A DNA stretch of 64,000 nt from Massariosphaeria phaeospora (Eukaryota > Ascomycota > Dothideomycetes > Pleosporales), in assembly GCA_011032825.1 (NCBI GenBank), contig JAADJZ010000006.1, positions 496,001-560,000 of the forward strand. Direction: 5' to 3'. Shown one piece after another: positions 38,776 through 52,059 of this stretch. The notes under the pieces were generated by a model that ran no database searches, was not told the DNA's origin, and saw only the letters and a program-made list of their open reading frames with translations. Each line of letters begins with the position of its first letter. The stretch's first letter is position 1. The position numbers and the translations under genes are program-made.

Positions 38776-41534
38776 ATGGCACCCTCCACCGAGCAGCTCG
38801 CCAGGTGCGCTGAGAAGCAGACCCCCCGTCCGTGGCGCCGTGCTGATGATGGTGCTGCTAGTCGGGCGCAGGCCGTTGAGAAGGAGCTCCTCCGCCGCGC
38901 CGCCGCCGACCGTCCCAGCGGCGCCGACCTCGCCCCGCTGCTGCAAGAGTAGGTGCTCCTATTGAACAGCACACCCGCACCCGCACCCGCTGACTTCCGC
39001 CAGATACCGCACCGCCTGCGAGGACGCCATCTTCGCCGACTTCGAGCACGCCGCGGGCAAGCAGCTCGAAGCCCAGCTCTGGGCCGCGCACACCAAGGTC
39101 AACAACATCTTCCGCCACGAGCTCAAGGAGGTGCGTCAAATTGCTGTCAAGCCCATGGAGAGCAGAACTAACGCCTGCCGCAGTCCCGCCGCAATGCCAA
39201 CAAAACCCGTGTGGTGGAGAATCGGAAGCTGACCAAGAGCTACCTCCAGTTCATCAAGGCCAGCCAGCGCTTCTACCGCCACTATGTCTTGAGCCTGGAC
39301 AAGCAGTTCGGCGGCATTTCCGAAATGCGCAAGATAGCGCAGGAGTGGAAGGACGACGGTAAGTCCAATGCACCCCCGGACTGCTCATGCCCACGCTCAC
39401 ACGGTCCAGCTTCAAAGGCACCCCCGCACAAGCGCATTCCCGCCTCGCTGAAGAAGGAGGTCCTCCACTCTTGCTACAAGGCCTTGATCAACCTCGGCGA
39501 CCTCTCCCGCTACCGCGAGACCGAGCTCGGCGACAAGACCCGTAACTGGGGACCTGCAAAGGGCTACTACGACCTCGCCACCGACATCTACCCGGACTCG
39601 GGCATGTCCCACAACCAGCTGGCGGTTATTGCGCGCGAAGATGGCAATCACTTCCGCGTCACATACCACTTTTACCGCTCTCTTGCGAGCAAAGAACCCC
39701 ATCCACTGGCCAGGCAGAATCTCGAGTTGGAATTCGGAAAGGTGTGCCGGGCGTGGGACAAGGGCGAGCTCATCAACAACCACCCCTCGCCAGACGGCAA
39801 CGCTGCAGGCCGTGCCCTCGTCGCCTGGTTTATCCGCTTGCACAGCAAGTGCTACAAAGGCGAGGAGTTTTCCCAGCATGACGAGCTGGAGAGTGAGGTT
39901 CTGTCCCAGCTCGCTATCCTGATCAAGGAGCGCCCGCTAGACACCATCTTACACAAGATTATACTCATCAATCTGTCCGCTGAGTACTTCGCTACCGTAC
40001 AGATGCAGCGTAAGTTCTCTGACGCATATCTCGTCTTCCTATGCTAACCCCAATAGTCGATACCCCGCCTGACAACATCATGCGCACATACTTCTACTAT
40101 CTCCGACTGAACGTCAAGACTTTTTTCACCCTTCTCCAGGTTCTCCAACTTGAGTTGGAACGCATCTCCGAAGGCGACGATGTCACACATAACGGCGATC
40201 ACCCACGCCAGCTTTCCGATAAGATCACAGCTGTCGCTCGCCGCACCCTTCCGGGACTACGCTTGTACAGCACTTGGTTCGCTCGCTACTGGCATGTGCT
40301 CAACGCTAACATCGCTGAGACGCTGACGTCGGTTGAGGTTCGAGAGTTATGGAAGGCATACGCCGCCACCCTGACTCTTCTTACCTCGAGCTTTCCCTCG
40401 AATCAGCTTCCTACGGATGACTATATGCTAGAGGAAGACACTGACACAATCGGGTTCGAGCCTCTGGTCTCTCCGTATACAAAGGAGGACAGTCCTATGA
40501 AGAAGAGGTGGACCGACGGGCAAGTACGCAATCATCCCAACATTGAAATGTTGATGCGCGTACGAGACCTCTTGCTGCAAGGGGTGTATCTGACATTGAA
40601 TCCGGATGCTCCACTGGATCTGGATCAATACCGCTTCATCTATCGTGAGGAAGGCTTACCTTCCGAGCTCCTCGCCAGCCCTAACAACCATACCGAAGGG
40701 TCCCCCGTTATCCCTCCCGAGGCAGTCAACTTTCCGCTGTTTCCTCCAGATGCACCGATTCCCGACGACCAAAAGTCGCATAGTGTCGCAGCTGGTTCAG
40801 AATCGGCGTCCACTGTTTTGGCCAAAGATTCTGCGATGAACAGGATGGTGGACGATCTCGTAGGTCCAGATGAAGGGTTGGAACCTCTTCCCGAGGAAGA
40901 TGAGAACATCCCTCCTACGCCTCCAGCGCAGACGTTCGAGGACACCGCTTTGGTCACTGACAGTACGTATGGTCTTGGCTCCGTCACGATCAACGACATT
41001 GTCAACAGCATGCACAACTACACAAAGCCGGTTGGATCTCCATCTCCGATAGCAGTGGCCTTTTCTACGCCCATGAACCGCGTTGCCTCGTCCTCGTCCA
41101 TCCGTCAGCCAGTGAACCTGCCATCCCTTCCAGATGGGCAGATGAACTCTGCCTCTATCTGGAACCGGAACCATAGCGGTACTTCAGGCCCCAACTCGCC
41201 TCTTTTCTGGAATGGGAACGAGGCGAGGGAATCGCCACTAAATGGGGTGCGCTCCGCTGGGCTATCAGGACATGTGCGCGGGGACTCCTCCCAGTCGACT
41301 CGCAGCATCGATTGTACATTTCCGGGTGCCTCTTCCGGCGGACTTGGCAGTGGTACCGCTTGGGGAATCCCGAGTGCGCCAGGCGCCGTTTCCTATGGGG
41401 CCGCCTTCGACTACAATCAGGGCGCCAACCTATTGAACCTAGGCTACGCGAGTCCGACGTATTTGTCGAGTGTCAATGGGGACAGACGCCGAAGCTCCTA
41501 TGCGCGCACCCCGCCGAACGGCCAGGTCGGCTGA
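38776..41534 (+). CDS. EST1/SMG7-like protein (14-3-3-like TPR domain)
   Basis: Exons 38776-38948 (perhaps split by a 57-bp in-frame intron 38805-38861), 39004-39130, 39184-39358, 39410-40009 and 40057-41534 give about 831-850 aa. The N-terminal half matches the Est1 / SMG5-6-7 family. It has the helix pair YRTACEDAIFADFEHAAGKQ, then FIKASQRFYRHYVLSLDKQF, then HSCYKALINLGDLSRYRE and the hallmark WGPAKGYYDLATDIYPDSG followed by HNQLAVIAREDGNHFRVTYH, where basic residues bind phosphopeptide in the 14-3-3-like fold. A second helical region ends near LDQYRFIYREEGLP. The last 300 residues are Ser/Pro-rich. Family members act in nonsense-mediated decay or telomerase recruitment, and which applies here cannot be told from sequence. 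Confidence 0.9.
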
Positions 41535-42574
41535 TTTGCAATGCTTCAGCCGTGGCAGGCTGATGTTGCTGTTCCCTTTACCGACCATGTCCTGTGGGTC
41601 GACCTGTCCCTCTTCTCGGGCCAATACCTCAAGCACAAGCTGAGTCTCCGAGACTTCCTCGCACACTGGACGTCGAAAGATGTTTGCGGGTCAGCGTTCG
41701 TTACTACGCTCTACCGTTCGTTGCCTGTTAGAAAACCAGCGCCGGGCTGCAGTTACCACCATGCGGTTAAACGATCTCCAACGGAGCATGTTCCCGCCTC
41801 GTTCCAGTATCCCAATCCGCCCAAGATGGAAAATGTTGGCTCTCAGCATCAGGGTGGGTCCGATTGCTTAGGACCGCGACCTCTTTTTTTTTTTGTCTTT
41901 TTACTGCGCTCTCGTTTTTTCCCACCCAGGCTAGGCTTTGCGATGGACAATATACTAATTTGATAACTGGGGAGTTGGGATTCGGCGGAAGAAGAATGAG
42001 CGTGGGAAGGGAAACTGGGGCCTGGGTGAAAATCGATTCAATTGTCTTTTTGAGTGCTGGTCGTCAGCTGCGATAAAACTGCCGACTGATCTGATACGTT
42101 TGGTCGGCTCGTAACGAGACGGGACTGGACTTGCAGAGCTCTACTTAGTTTAGTTACAGTTCGGGTTTGCCTTTTGATAGTTGATGCTATGGAGTTTTTA
42201 CTTGCGAATTCCTTTTCTGATCTAGTTGTGTTACTTATGTTGTGCTTGATCGTGCCGGCACTCCTGCCCCGTCCGTGACATAGGCTCCCCCACCACTTGG
42301 AATAAAACTTCGACGCGTCGGGTGGGTGGTGCTTTGCCTGGCTTTAACAGAATAGATGTTCAAATCAAATCAAATCAAAAAATAGAAACTACGATTCAGT
42401 CTCTCATTTCGTAGAAAAGAAAATATGGAAAACTCAACTCCTACAAATGCCACGTATACACATCTAAGTCATTCCGTTTTCTCCAAACAGTCCTCCAGTG
42501 CCCCCCTCTGTCTAGACTCCCGCTCAGCCTGTATCTCCCTCCCTCCTCCCATGCCCCTACAAATCATCATGCCC
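41535..42574. other. Convergent 3' region
   Basis: About 1 kb between the EST1-like stop and the Lhs1 stop. It contains a T-run (41885) and a short CAAAT repeat (42361-42380). The distal part is pyrimidine-rich. I see no gene. Confidence 0.4.
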
Positions 42575-45500
42575 CTACAACTCATCATGCCCCCCCTCCC
42601 CATTCCCATCCTTCTCCTTCCCCCCCGTCCCCATCGCCCTCTCAATCGCAGCCAAAATATCCGCCTCGCTCGCATCCTCGGCCAAATCCAACTTCGTAAG
42701 CGGGCGGCCATCCTCGCCGGCGACTTCGTCGGGCAGGGAGTCGGACGCCTTGAGCTTGATGCGGTCGTCTTTGATGCCAGCTTTTTTGAGGGCGGCGGCG
42801 AGTTCGGCGTCCGAGGGGCGCTTTTTCTTGGTTTCGGCTGTAGTGGCGGAGTCGGAGTCGGCGGGAGAGTCTTTGCTGTCGGCTTTGTCTTTCTTGGAGG
42901 ATTTCTTGTTGGCGGCCTTCTTCTTGGGTTTGGATTTGGGTTTGGGCTTTTGCTGCTGCTGCTGTTGCTGTTGTTCTTGCTGCACGTAGCGGAACTTTTT
43001 GATCATCATGTTCTCGACGGCGTCGTTGAGTTTCTTGCTCTGGTCCTTGAGGTCTTTGACCGTAAAGGCCGGGTCGTCTGTCGCCTTGAGTTTCTTCTGC
43101 TTCGTCTGACTGTCTTCGAGCCATTTCTCCGCTGTCTTCAGCGCGTCTTCGACGAACTTGACGTCTTCGTCCGAGTAGATGCTGGCAACGGGCGCCTCGG
43201 TGGGCGCCGGCTCGGCGACGGACTCAGAGGCGGATTCACCCTCTTCGAGGTCCGCGAGAGGATCTGCGGACGAGGACGCGGCGTCGGAGGAGGATGTGCT
43301 TGCGGCAGAGGACTTGCTGGCGTCTTCGGCGCTCTTCGAACTGGATGCCGCGGCCGCATTCTCGATGTTCTCTTTCATCATCGGGACCACGCTTTTCAGG
43401 CCGTCGATAGACTCTTGGAATTGCTTGATAGCATCGGGCCGGTTGGTGGTCTCGTCCTTGCGCTTTAGAATCGGATCTACGATATCCTTGAGCTCTTTCA
43501 GCTTGGACTTCAGGACATCCTCCGTTGCATCCGAGCCGCTCTCGTAGATCCATTCCGAGGCAGCGCTGAGCTTCTCCGAGAGACTGGTCCAGGTGGCTTT
43601 GGTAGCTGCGGAGATGAAGGATTCGTCCTCGAGGTAGTCACGAGCACGGTAGGTGAACGCTTCAAGTGTGTTGAGAGTCTCTTCGCGAGCCCGACGAGCG
43701 CGGTCAGAGGTATCAAAGGCGGCAAGTCTAAGGATGATTAGCATAGTAGAATGTGGATGTTGTGAGAGACTCTACCTGTCCTGCATGCGCTTGAATTCCT
43801 TCCGCGGGTGCTTCTCGTAACCCTGCTGCGTGACATCGTAAGTAATGGCGGATTTAAACTGTGTCTTCTTGGGCTTCGCAGCTTCAGATGCCTCCGCAGA
43901 TTCAGAAGTTGAGGCGCTGGACTTAGCAGACTTGGAAGATTTGGATGCCTTGGAGCCCTTGGCAGATTTGGAAGTGGAAGCCGACTCAGAAGCGCTCTCG
44001 CTCTCCTTCAACGGCTCCTGGTCCTTCTTGCCACCCATGCCGAAGAGGTTCTTGACGCCATCGACAATACCGCCACCCTTTGCTTCTTCCTCGCCTTCGC
44101 AGGTAACCCAGGCCGAGGAAATCTCAGGAACACCTGTGATGGGACTGAGTCTGACCTGAACGTAGTTGTTGAACGATTCCCGGTCACAGCCATCGGTATC
44201 GATCATCTTGGTGACCGCCCGGGTCAGGTTACCGCTCTTGAAATAGAGAATAGGCTCCTTGACGACATCACTGCCGGCTCCAGGAAGGGCCTGGTAGACG
44301 GTGAATTCGAACTCGCCCATCATCTGGAACGGCAGGTCTTTCGTGGCACCAAGCTTTGAGTTGGGCGTGAAGATCTTCTGATCGCGATTCTTGAGGTTGA
44401 ACTGGTACTGGATGCCATGGGCATATCCCTGGAGGTCGACATCGCGGATCTCCTTGACACGGAAAGACGGGCTCAAACCGGCGGCCTTGAATGCGGCACC
44501 GAACACAGCAGCCTCGTCAGAGTTGACATTGGCCCTGATCTTCGCCTTGCCCACCAGCGACTCGAGACGACTCTGGACGAACGGAGTGCGGGTTGCGCCA
44601 CCATGAACGATGATAGAGTCAATCTCAGACAGCTTAATCCCGGCTGCCTCCAGAGCTTGGTTGATGGGCCCGTCCACGCGTGTGGCGATATCAGCGGTAA
44701 GCTCCTCATACTTTGAGCGTGTGAGCTTGTAGCGGAGGTCGACCTCCTCGTGCAGGCCTTCGAAGAACGCGGAGGTCTGGGTGTTGGCGCTAAGGACCTG
44801 TCGGACCTTCTCTGCCTCCTTCCAGAGCTTCGCAGCGGTGCGGCCGTGGCCCTTGACCTTCGCGGCCGTAAGGGACGCGCTCTTTGCAGCGGGCTGGGCC
44901 GTAAAGGTAGAGACCATATCGTCCAGAACAATCGCATTCAACGAGTCGCCACCGAGAGTCCTGTCCCAGCCCGTTCCGAGAACCTGAACCTCCTGGACGG
45001 TCTTGTTGAACCTGCCCACGTCCTTGACCTGCTTGCCCTGGAACTTGAGGACGGTCGCAGACGTCGAGCCTGCACCCATGTCGAACACCAGGTTGATCTC
45101 CGGCTTGCCTCCATCGGTGACAACCGGGAACGTCCTGCTAGTGGCATAGTTGATGCCAACGGCGAGCCCATCGCTAACCACGCTCAAGACCTTCATTCCC
45201 GCCAACCGGGCCGCAACATCCAGCGCGCGCCGCTCGGCGACGGTGTAGAACGGCGGGACCGTGAAGACCACGTCTTGGATATCCACGCCCTTTCCAGCCA
45301 GCGCCTTCGCGTTCTCCCTCACATTCTTCAGCTCCATGGCCAGCAGCTCCTCGACCGAGAAGGACTTCTCCCCCTCGGCGAAGATGCCGCTGTTCAAGCT
45401 GACTGTCTTGCGTCCTTCCGTCGCCGTGACGTCCAGCGCAGGGTAGCGCTCTGTGTACAGCTTGGTCACATCGCTGTCACTCGAAACGCCCAACAGCGAC

Positions 45501-45832
45501 TTCAAGTTCGGGTATACGTCGCCGGGAAACCTAGCCGTCAGCGCAGCCGCATCGGAGCCGTAGAAGCGCTCAGGGTACGAGCCAGCGGCAAGGACGCCGC
45601 CTTTGGACGGCTTGAAAGCAACGGCCGAGAGCTCTTTCCGTTTCGAGTCTTTGGTGAGGACGATCTCGAGGGGGATGCCAGGCTTGACGAGCGCGGCTTT
45701 GATGTATTCGGTCCCCAGGTCGACGCCGAGGACTGCCGACGCGGCCGACGCGGTCGAGGAGAAGAGGAAGACGAGGCCGAGCAGGATGGCCGCGGGCGAG
45801 AGCTCGAGTCTCCGGCGGCCGGGGGGAGCCAT
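42575..45832 (-). CDS. LHS1: ER Hsp70-family chaperone Lhs1/GRP170
   Basis: Two exons (45832-43776, 43727-42575) joined by a 48-bp intron (GTAGAG..ATGCTAATC..CTTAG) encode 1069 aa. Signal peptide at about residues 1-33 (hydrophobic ILLGLVFLFSSTASA). ATPase domain with the phosphate loop GVDLGTEYIKAALVKPG and FDMGAGSTSATVLKFQG, then IIVHGGATRTPFVQ. A long linker rich in Ser/Lys/Ala follows, then a helical C-terminal domain with a Gln/Lys tract. The protein ends in HDEL, the ER retention signal, which only appears after splicing and confirms the two-exon model. Lhs1 works in the ER lumen as nucleotide exchange factor for Kar2/BiP and as a holdase. Confidence 0.95.
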
Positions 45833-46496
45833 TGTGCGGTGAGGAAGTGTAAGGTTGCGCAGAGCTGCGATCGGAGGTCGCGGAGGTGGGATGTGCTCGA
45901 ATGCAGTGGGGGTAATAAAGAGCTGTCGCGAACGCTACACAGAAGACGTTGCAAGAAAGGGAAAGAACTAGGTCCCAGTAAAAGATTTCAGTGCGCTCCC
46001 CAGATACAGTGACAGCGTGCGTGCGGGTGGGTGGACTGTCATGCAGCAATGTTTCAAAGCCGCGGTGCCAGATATGTACCTGGTCCCCGTCCCAGACTTT
46101 TTGGACAGGTGGCTCTTCGACCTTGAGGCCACCTTTGACAACGCCGCACCCACCCCAGCTATTACGCTTCTAGTTACTCCGGATACTCGATTCATCGCTG
46201 CCTAGAGTTTGCATATTCATGTATTGTATCTTAATTGTCCGGGTTCTCTTGCTTTCTTAGAGCTTCGGTCATCCCATGTGAGCGGTGGTGCATCTATCCC
46301 CAGCTCCCTGGCCAATCAGAAGCCTCGGCTGTCCGCAGCTCCAGAATTATGTCTACAGTAAAAAGTCGAACCCCATTTCCACTTCTTTCTCCTTCACATT
46401 TCTCGAGGTTGCTAATCTACATTGCGGATGTCCTGCAAGCTTGGCCTTTTGAGCCCGCTGATGAAAGTAACATATGCTGCCCGTCCCACAGCCTCA
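45833..46496. other. Intergenic region upstream of Lhs1
   Basis: 664 bp holding the Lhs1 promoter and the 3' region of the sideroflexin gene. A 62-codon frame at 46017-46205 on the plus strand has no recognised family. Confidence 0.4.
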
Positions 46497-47792
46497 TTAT
46501 ATGCCACGGTTGAACTCAACCAGCCCGTCCATGCCTCCACGATCGTGGAATTCAGCCTCTAGAGACTTGGCACTGACTGCCTGGCGTTGAGGGAACGCAG
46601 CGAGTGCCAGTGGCAGCGCAAATACGGACGTCGTAAGAATGAGGCCTACAACAGGGGTTAGCAGACGACAGCTAGAGCGTCCATCATATCTGCATACCAA
46701 GATTGACCGGAAGCGTCATCCGTGGCCGTTGCTTGAGCCACTCTGTCCGCTGTAGCCTCACCAGAACGAGAGGAGGGAGAACCATGATCGGAGTCGCGTT
46801 GAGGACACGACTGAGCGCCGTCTCTCCCACCGCAAGTGTGGCAGCCTTTTTGCTCTTGCCAATGGGCTTGACCTCCAGATCGCCAGTCTCGACTCTGCGC
46901 TTCTCCTCTTCGGACAGCACCGGAAACACGTCAATGCCCTGCCGGATCTCCTCTCCGCGCATGAGGAAGACGTTCAAGGCTCCGGCACTGGCAACAGCTG
47001 CAAACGGTACCAAGCGACCTGCAATCATCTTCGCGTTCGGAGACAGGCGCTTCATGCGAGGGACCAGAGCATTGAGACCAAGCGCGACACCACAAGAGGC
47101 ACTGACCGCTAGGAAGTATGACTGGATGATAGTCTGAGTCGACAGATGGGTCGATTTATTCGCGTTCGAGGAGTTGATTGCGACATTGAGAGACTGGTTC
47201 GTGACTTGCCACGCTAGAGTCCCCGCAGTCTGGAGTCTTTTAGTATGGTCCCGTTGTATGAAGCGCAACGCCTACCCCCAGTCCAGGTGACAGCATGCCG
47301 GCCGTCACGACCAGATTCGACAGCACAAACGACGACATTCGGAAGGGCAGGAACACAGGCTTTCCAGTGTCTTGTGCCTCATTAGTATATGGTCCTGCGA
47401 CTCGCTTCAACTACTCGCGTGCCGCATACCTGGGTGTATCGTAGAATCGATAATCTTCTTTGCCCTCCATAGCTCCGGCGTCATATCCTGTATCTTGCCC
47501 AGTTTATACGCCGTGACGAGCTGCTTCGCATCTTCGAGACCAGCGGAGGAGGTAAGCAAGGTCCTACATGCCCCGATGTCAGCGTTCGATCTTTGTATGA
47601 AGAAAGCAGTGGCACCGGCGCGTGGCTCGAGGTCGTGGAACTCACCAGACCCAGCATACAAGGAGAGTGTTTGGCGCATATTCCTCACCTGGGATCAGAG
47701 ATGTCTGCAGAATGCCGCACCCGTCCCCAGTATGTGCCAAGGTCATACTGAGACCCGGGCAGGTCGCGATTGCCGGGCAGCGACGACGTCAT
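46497..47792 (-). CDS. Sideroflexin-type mitochondrial carrier
   Basis: Five exons (47792-47689, 47563-47430, 47370-47276, 47229-46698, 46645-46497) encode 337 aa. The start MTSSLPGNRDLPGSQYDLGT, then TYWGRVRHSADISDPRTLL, is the classical sideroflexin N-terminus. TGKPVFLPFRMSSFVLSN, NQSLNVAINSSNANKST and VPFAAVASAGALNVFLMR are further family blocks. About five hydrophobic segments are seen (near GMLSPGLGTAGTL, SYFLAVSASCGVALGL, FAAVASAGALNVF, ATPIMVLPPLVLVRL, LILTTSVFALPLALA). Relatives sit in the mitochondrial inner membrane and carry serine or other small substrates. One acceptor is AAG (intron 2), the others CAG or TAG. Confidence 0.93.
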
Positions 47793-48324
47793 GTTGGCTC
47801 GATGGGAAGGAGAATGAAAGAGGGATTCTCCGCACCAGAGGAGGCGGCACGGAATCTGTTTAAAAGCTCCTCCAGGCTTAGAAGAGGAGGCAGCTCGTGC
47901 GGGTAAATGTTGGCGGCCGACGACGATATCGGAGGTCATGTCTTGGCGGTGTGGCAGACGTCAGCGCTTTTTATTGACTAGTGCGATAGGGCTACGATAG
48001 TCACATACAACGTTACAGTCCGTTCTAGCAGGCAACATACAGCGAATGAACTTCATGTCTAAGTTTGTACACTCACGCGACACAACTATATTACCGAGGC
48101 CATACAAGTAGCCACATACAACTATTACCATCTACCCAGTCTTCCATACCTCTATCATTACTTTTCACATCGTCTTGCCCTGCCGAATATAAAGAAAAAG
48201 CCCCGCGTACTATGCATAGCCAGTAGATCTCATAAAAGATATCCAACAGGATGAAGAACACCCCTAAACGCCGGCTTTTAACATGAAATGATGCCGAAAT
48301 CCCTTCGTCGTGCGGAAACATAGC
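47793..48324. other. Intergenic region between two minus-strand genes
   Basis: 532 bp with the sideroflexin promoter and the 3' flank of the next gene. No coding signal. Confidence 0.4.
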
Positions 48325-50991
48325 TCATTTCTTCTTCTTGTCTTTCTTCGTACTCGATTTCGTCTGCGTATCCGCAGAGGCAAACATGGCGTCGAAAGTT
48401 TTGTTGGGATCGTGTCTGGAATCCGGGCGCTGTATCGGGGGGTTCATTGGGGCAACACCAGGAGGTAGAGGAAGAGCTTCGAGACCAAGATTCATAACGC
48501 TCTCGCGCCGTCGATCGGGGCTTTGAGAGCGGCCGCGGCCACCTGGAGAAGCGGGATCCAAGAGGGACGGGGGAGGTAGCAGGGGCGATGCGTTGATCTC
48601 GTGAACAGCAGCATTCAGCAGGACGTCGTCTTGTGACCAGTTCTCCGCCATCTTCCAGCAGTGCGACCGGCGAAAAACACCCTCCACACCATGCTCTACA
48701 ATGTCAGTAGGCAAGCTCACGACCTGCGAGCCACCTGCCACACCGAACCAAGTCCGCGCTCGAATGGTATTGTCGTGGGCCCATGGGATACCAGATCTCG
48801 GCACCTCACACAGGAAATATTCAACTCCTTCGGTGAACCGCACGCCAGGCGCATCGATTACCAACATCGGGAGAGACTGAAGGACCGAATATATGAACAG
48901 CCAGACTCCCGTTCGAAACTCCCAGAACTCATCCAGAGTACTTCCGGAGGTATGCTTTAGCTCGAAATGCCGGAAAGCATCTAGGAAAGCAGTGTGCTGC
49001 TCGGCGTCAGGATTGTGCGTTTCCTTGAGTAGTTTAGCTGCGTCGTCTCCCTTCAACTTCTTGGATCGAGCTTTGACATCTTTCTTGGAGTCCCCTGTAC
49101 TTAGATGTGGAGGATACAACGGTACATCGAACGGGATAGGTGGTTGTACAGGTGGTATACTGCGATCGTACTCGCTAAGCACTTTGCGAAGAGCCCGTAT
49201 CGCTGTAGTCACAAAGTCACCTCCTTCGTCTTCATTCATGAAGCCGTCCGCTGTACGACTAGTCAAGTTCGTCCGGTCGACAAGCAGGTCATACAGGCTG
49301 GAAAAATCGCGATACATTTCCAAAAGAACGAGACGGTTGAGACCACTCGTGGTGAGACTGTTCTTCTTTGACTTTGCTTTTGGCAGCCACGAACCGTACT
49401 TGGTTTTGTAGTAGTGCATGACAAACGATCTGCAAGTCATAAAGGCCGCCCTCCAATTCTTGAAGTTGATGGTCTTTTTCTCGTCGGCCGTGTCGCTGTT
49501 CATGATGCCGGAAAAGAGACCGGGGAAATCAAAGTCTCTCAACTTCGCATTGATGTTATTCTCCCGTTGGTCTAGATCCAAGGAGGCACGGGCAATCCTA
49601 GTAGCAGTTTTGGAACTGATGAAGTTGAACTTGGGATGCTGCATCTCCTTTATGTCGTCGAATTTGCCGGCGGCATGCACAAATCCTTCGGTATAGAGCG
49701 ACAACGAACGCATCCGCTCTCCTAGAACAATCGCCTCAATGGTCTTTTCGCGACTCGTCCTGACGTCTCCTAAGATAAGCTCATCTACATAAGAGTCAAA
49801 GCTCGACGCAGCGACCTCGCCGAAATTGGAGCCATCCAGATTGGAGAATTGGTAGTGTTGAAGAACATCCGATATCCGCATGAAGATGTCAAAGATGTCG
49901 GGGTGTCTCTCTGTGGCTACTAACCGCTCGCCACGGAGGAAGGCGAAGAAGTTGCGATATGTCACCAGAGTGTCGATATCCTTCGTGGTCAAGCGAGCTT
50001 CGCCATCTGATGGCGAGATAGGCGAGTTGTCCGTGGTCAATGCAATAGGCATGTACAGATGCTTCTCCGTGTGATCATCTTCGGTCACATCGCTTAATGT
50101 CCGCGATCCTTTAGAACCATCCGAACTCCCTTCAGGCATGCTAAGATCAGGCGAGGTAGCCCGAGAGGATCCGTAGTTTCCCCCTGAATTTCTCACAGTG
50201 CGGTCCGGGAGCGTCGGCGCTATGGTTGCGTCACTGTACAGTCTCCCATGGACTAGCCGGGTCATATAATTTGAAGCCCCGTACAAGGACGAGTCAATAC
50301 GGAAGGAAGCACCTTTGCCTGATGTTCTTGGGAAGAGATACACCAGGGTGTCGCCTTCTTCGTCCCAGAGCTCATCCACCTATATTAGTCAGCAAACTAT
50401 GCTCAAGACCCGCGCAATGTGCACGGACAAGGTGGAGCGGCTTACCCTTTCACCATTCAAAAGCATCGTCAAGTTATAATCAACCTGAGGACGATGCCCA
50501 GCTACCCAAGCAAGGGGACTTTGTACCCGCTTTCCGGCAGACTCATCGACGCTCCCTCCGCCGCCGAACAATCTACTCCTGCGCCGAAGTTTTTTAAAGC
50601 CGCCCTCGGCGCCAGTGGGCGTCGGCGTCAACAATCCGTTCGCATCAGCGTTGGGTGTGCCAGGGCGGCTCAGCTTCTTGAGACGAGCGCCAGCTGGAGA
50701 GGCGCTGCGCGAGCGAGGAGCGGATATGGGAGGCGGGGGCTCGAGAGTGGCGAGCGTGGTGTCAACCGTCTGTATCGTCGGCAGCTGGCGCGGGCTCGGT
50801 GTCGGGGCGGGCGGAGGAGGATAATCGGGTGTCAGGTGGGTCGCGGACGAGATTCGATTCCTAACGCGGGTGAGGCGCCCACCCGAGTCCGAGGGAGAGA
50901 GGGAGCCGGAGCCGCTCTCGTGGGAGTCGGTGGAGCCTATGGAGAAGATTGAAGAGAGCCGGTGGCTCTGGCGCTTCTTGTCAGGTACCAT
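48325..50991 (-). CDS. Large conserved fungal protein (resembles DUF8004 proteins)
   Basis: Two exons (50991-50446, 50379-48325) with a 66-bp intron (GTAAGC..TGACTAATATAG) encode 866 aa. Residues 1-150 are Ser/Pro/Arg-rich (SHRLSSIFSIGSTDS, RSASPAGARLKKLSRPGTP). The body begins at LAWVAGHRPQVDYNLTMLLN and continues across the splice as GERVDELWDEEGDTLVYLFP, then TTKDIDTLVTYRNFFAFLRG, MRSLSLYTEGFVHAAGKFDD and LNRLVLLEMYRDFSSLYDLL. The C-terminus is Pro-rich with a Lys-rich end (TKKDKKKK). I associate this layout with a widespread fungal family of unknown function (DUF8004, from memory). No enzyme motif or membrane segment is evident. Confidence 0.8.
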
Positions 50992-52059
50992 GGTTGCAGA
51001 TGCAGTGCGCAACGAAGAAAAAGAAATGGAAATTAGACACTGGCGGAAGGGTCAAGTGGGAACGCGAGGTGGGGGTCCAGGGTGGTGGTGGTATCGCCTA
51101 TGCGGTGAAGGGAAAGAGCAGTACACGATGCGCCATGGAAGTGGAGAGGGGCGCGAGAGACAGCGGGCACTCAGCATGACCTCGGGCAGTGAAGAAATCT
51201 TGGAACAGAAGAGGCTAATGAGTGAGGGACCAGCCCGGGATATCTAGCTACATGGCGAGAGAGCGGGCGGCGGCGGAGGAGGCTCGGCAGAAGGCCTTGA
51301 AGCCCACCCATGTCCATGCAACATTGAACAGACGTTCGTCATCCGCGGCTAGTGCGACCATGCCCTGGACTTTCTGCTTTGGGGGACCTGCGCCTCATCT
51401 CAGGGCACCAGGCATTGGCATCTTGTTGCCCACTGCCAAAAACCCTACCCTGTCCTGTCTTGCCACGGCGTCACTCGGCACGCAGCCGTGACAGCGACTG
51501 GCCGACTCGCGGCGCTGCCGGGAGCCGCTTTCGTCCAGATCCCTCGACGTTCCACGTCTACCTAAGGTTGCGCTGTGCCGCCGGTGCCAGGGCCATATCG
51601 AACGCGTGGCGGCTCCGGGTCTCTGTAAGCATCGGGAGGACGGCCACATGCGTGCCGCCATGCAGCAGCCAGCAGCCAGACCAGCGAGCTGAGCCGTCGA
51701 GCACTAATATTAGCAACTCTGTTCAAAGGCCACTGTGGCCAGCCGCCAAAGAAGCTGGAGCAGTGTTGGGTTTGGGGGCACTGCCTTCACCACGAGGCTA
51801 GCCGTGCAAAATGACGCAGGTTGGCTCTTATCGATTAGGTAGCGGAAGGTGCCGCACAGGCCTCCCTCCCTGCTCCCCAACGCCAGGCCGCGTCTCACCG
51901 GAAGCTGTTACGTTGTTGGCCCCAACTCGAGACTCATGCTTCCTTCAACCTCGCCACCTTGTTGTCGTACGTGAGGCTGAATCCGACACCCGACAGAGTC
52001 CCCGGCTTGTTCTTCGTGGCCTACAGTGTTTCCCAGAGAGGATCGTGGGCACTAGGAAC
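50992..52059. other. Intergenic region between divergent genes
   Basis: About 1.07 kb upstream of both the minus-strand gene starting at 50991 and the plus-strand aminotransferase. Open frames here overlap on both strands, without family features. Confidence 0.4.
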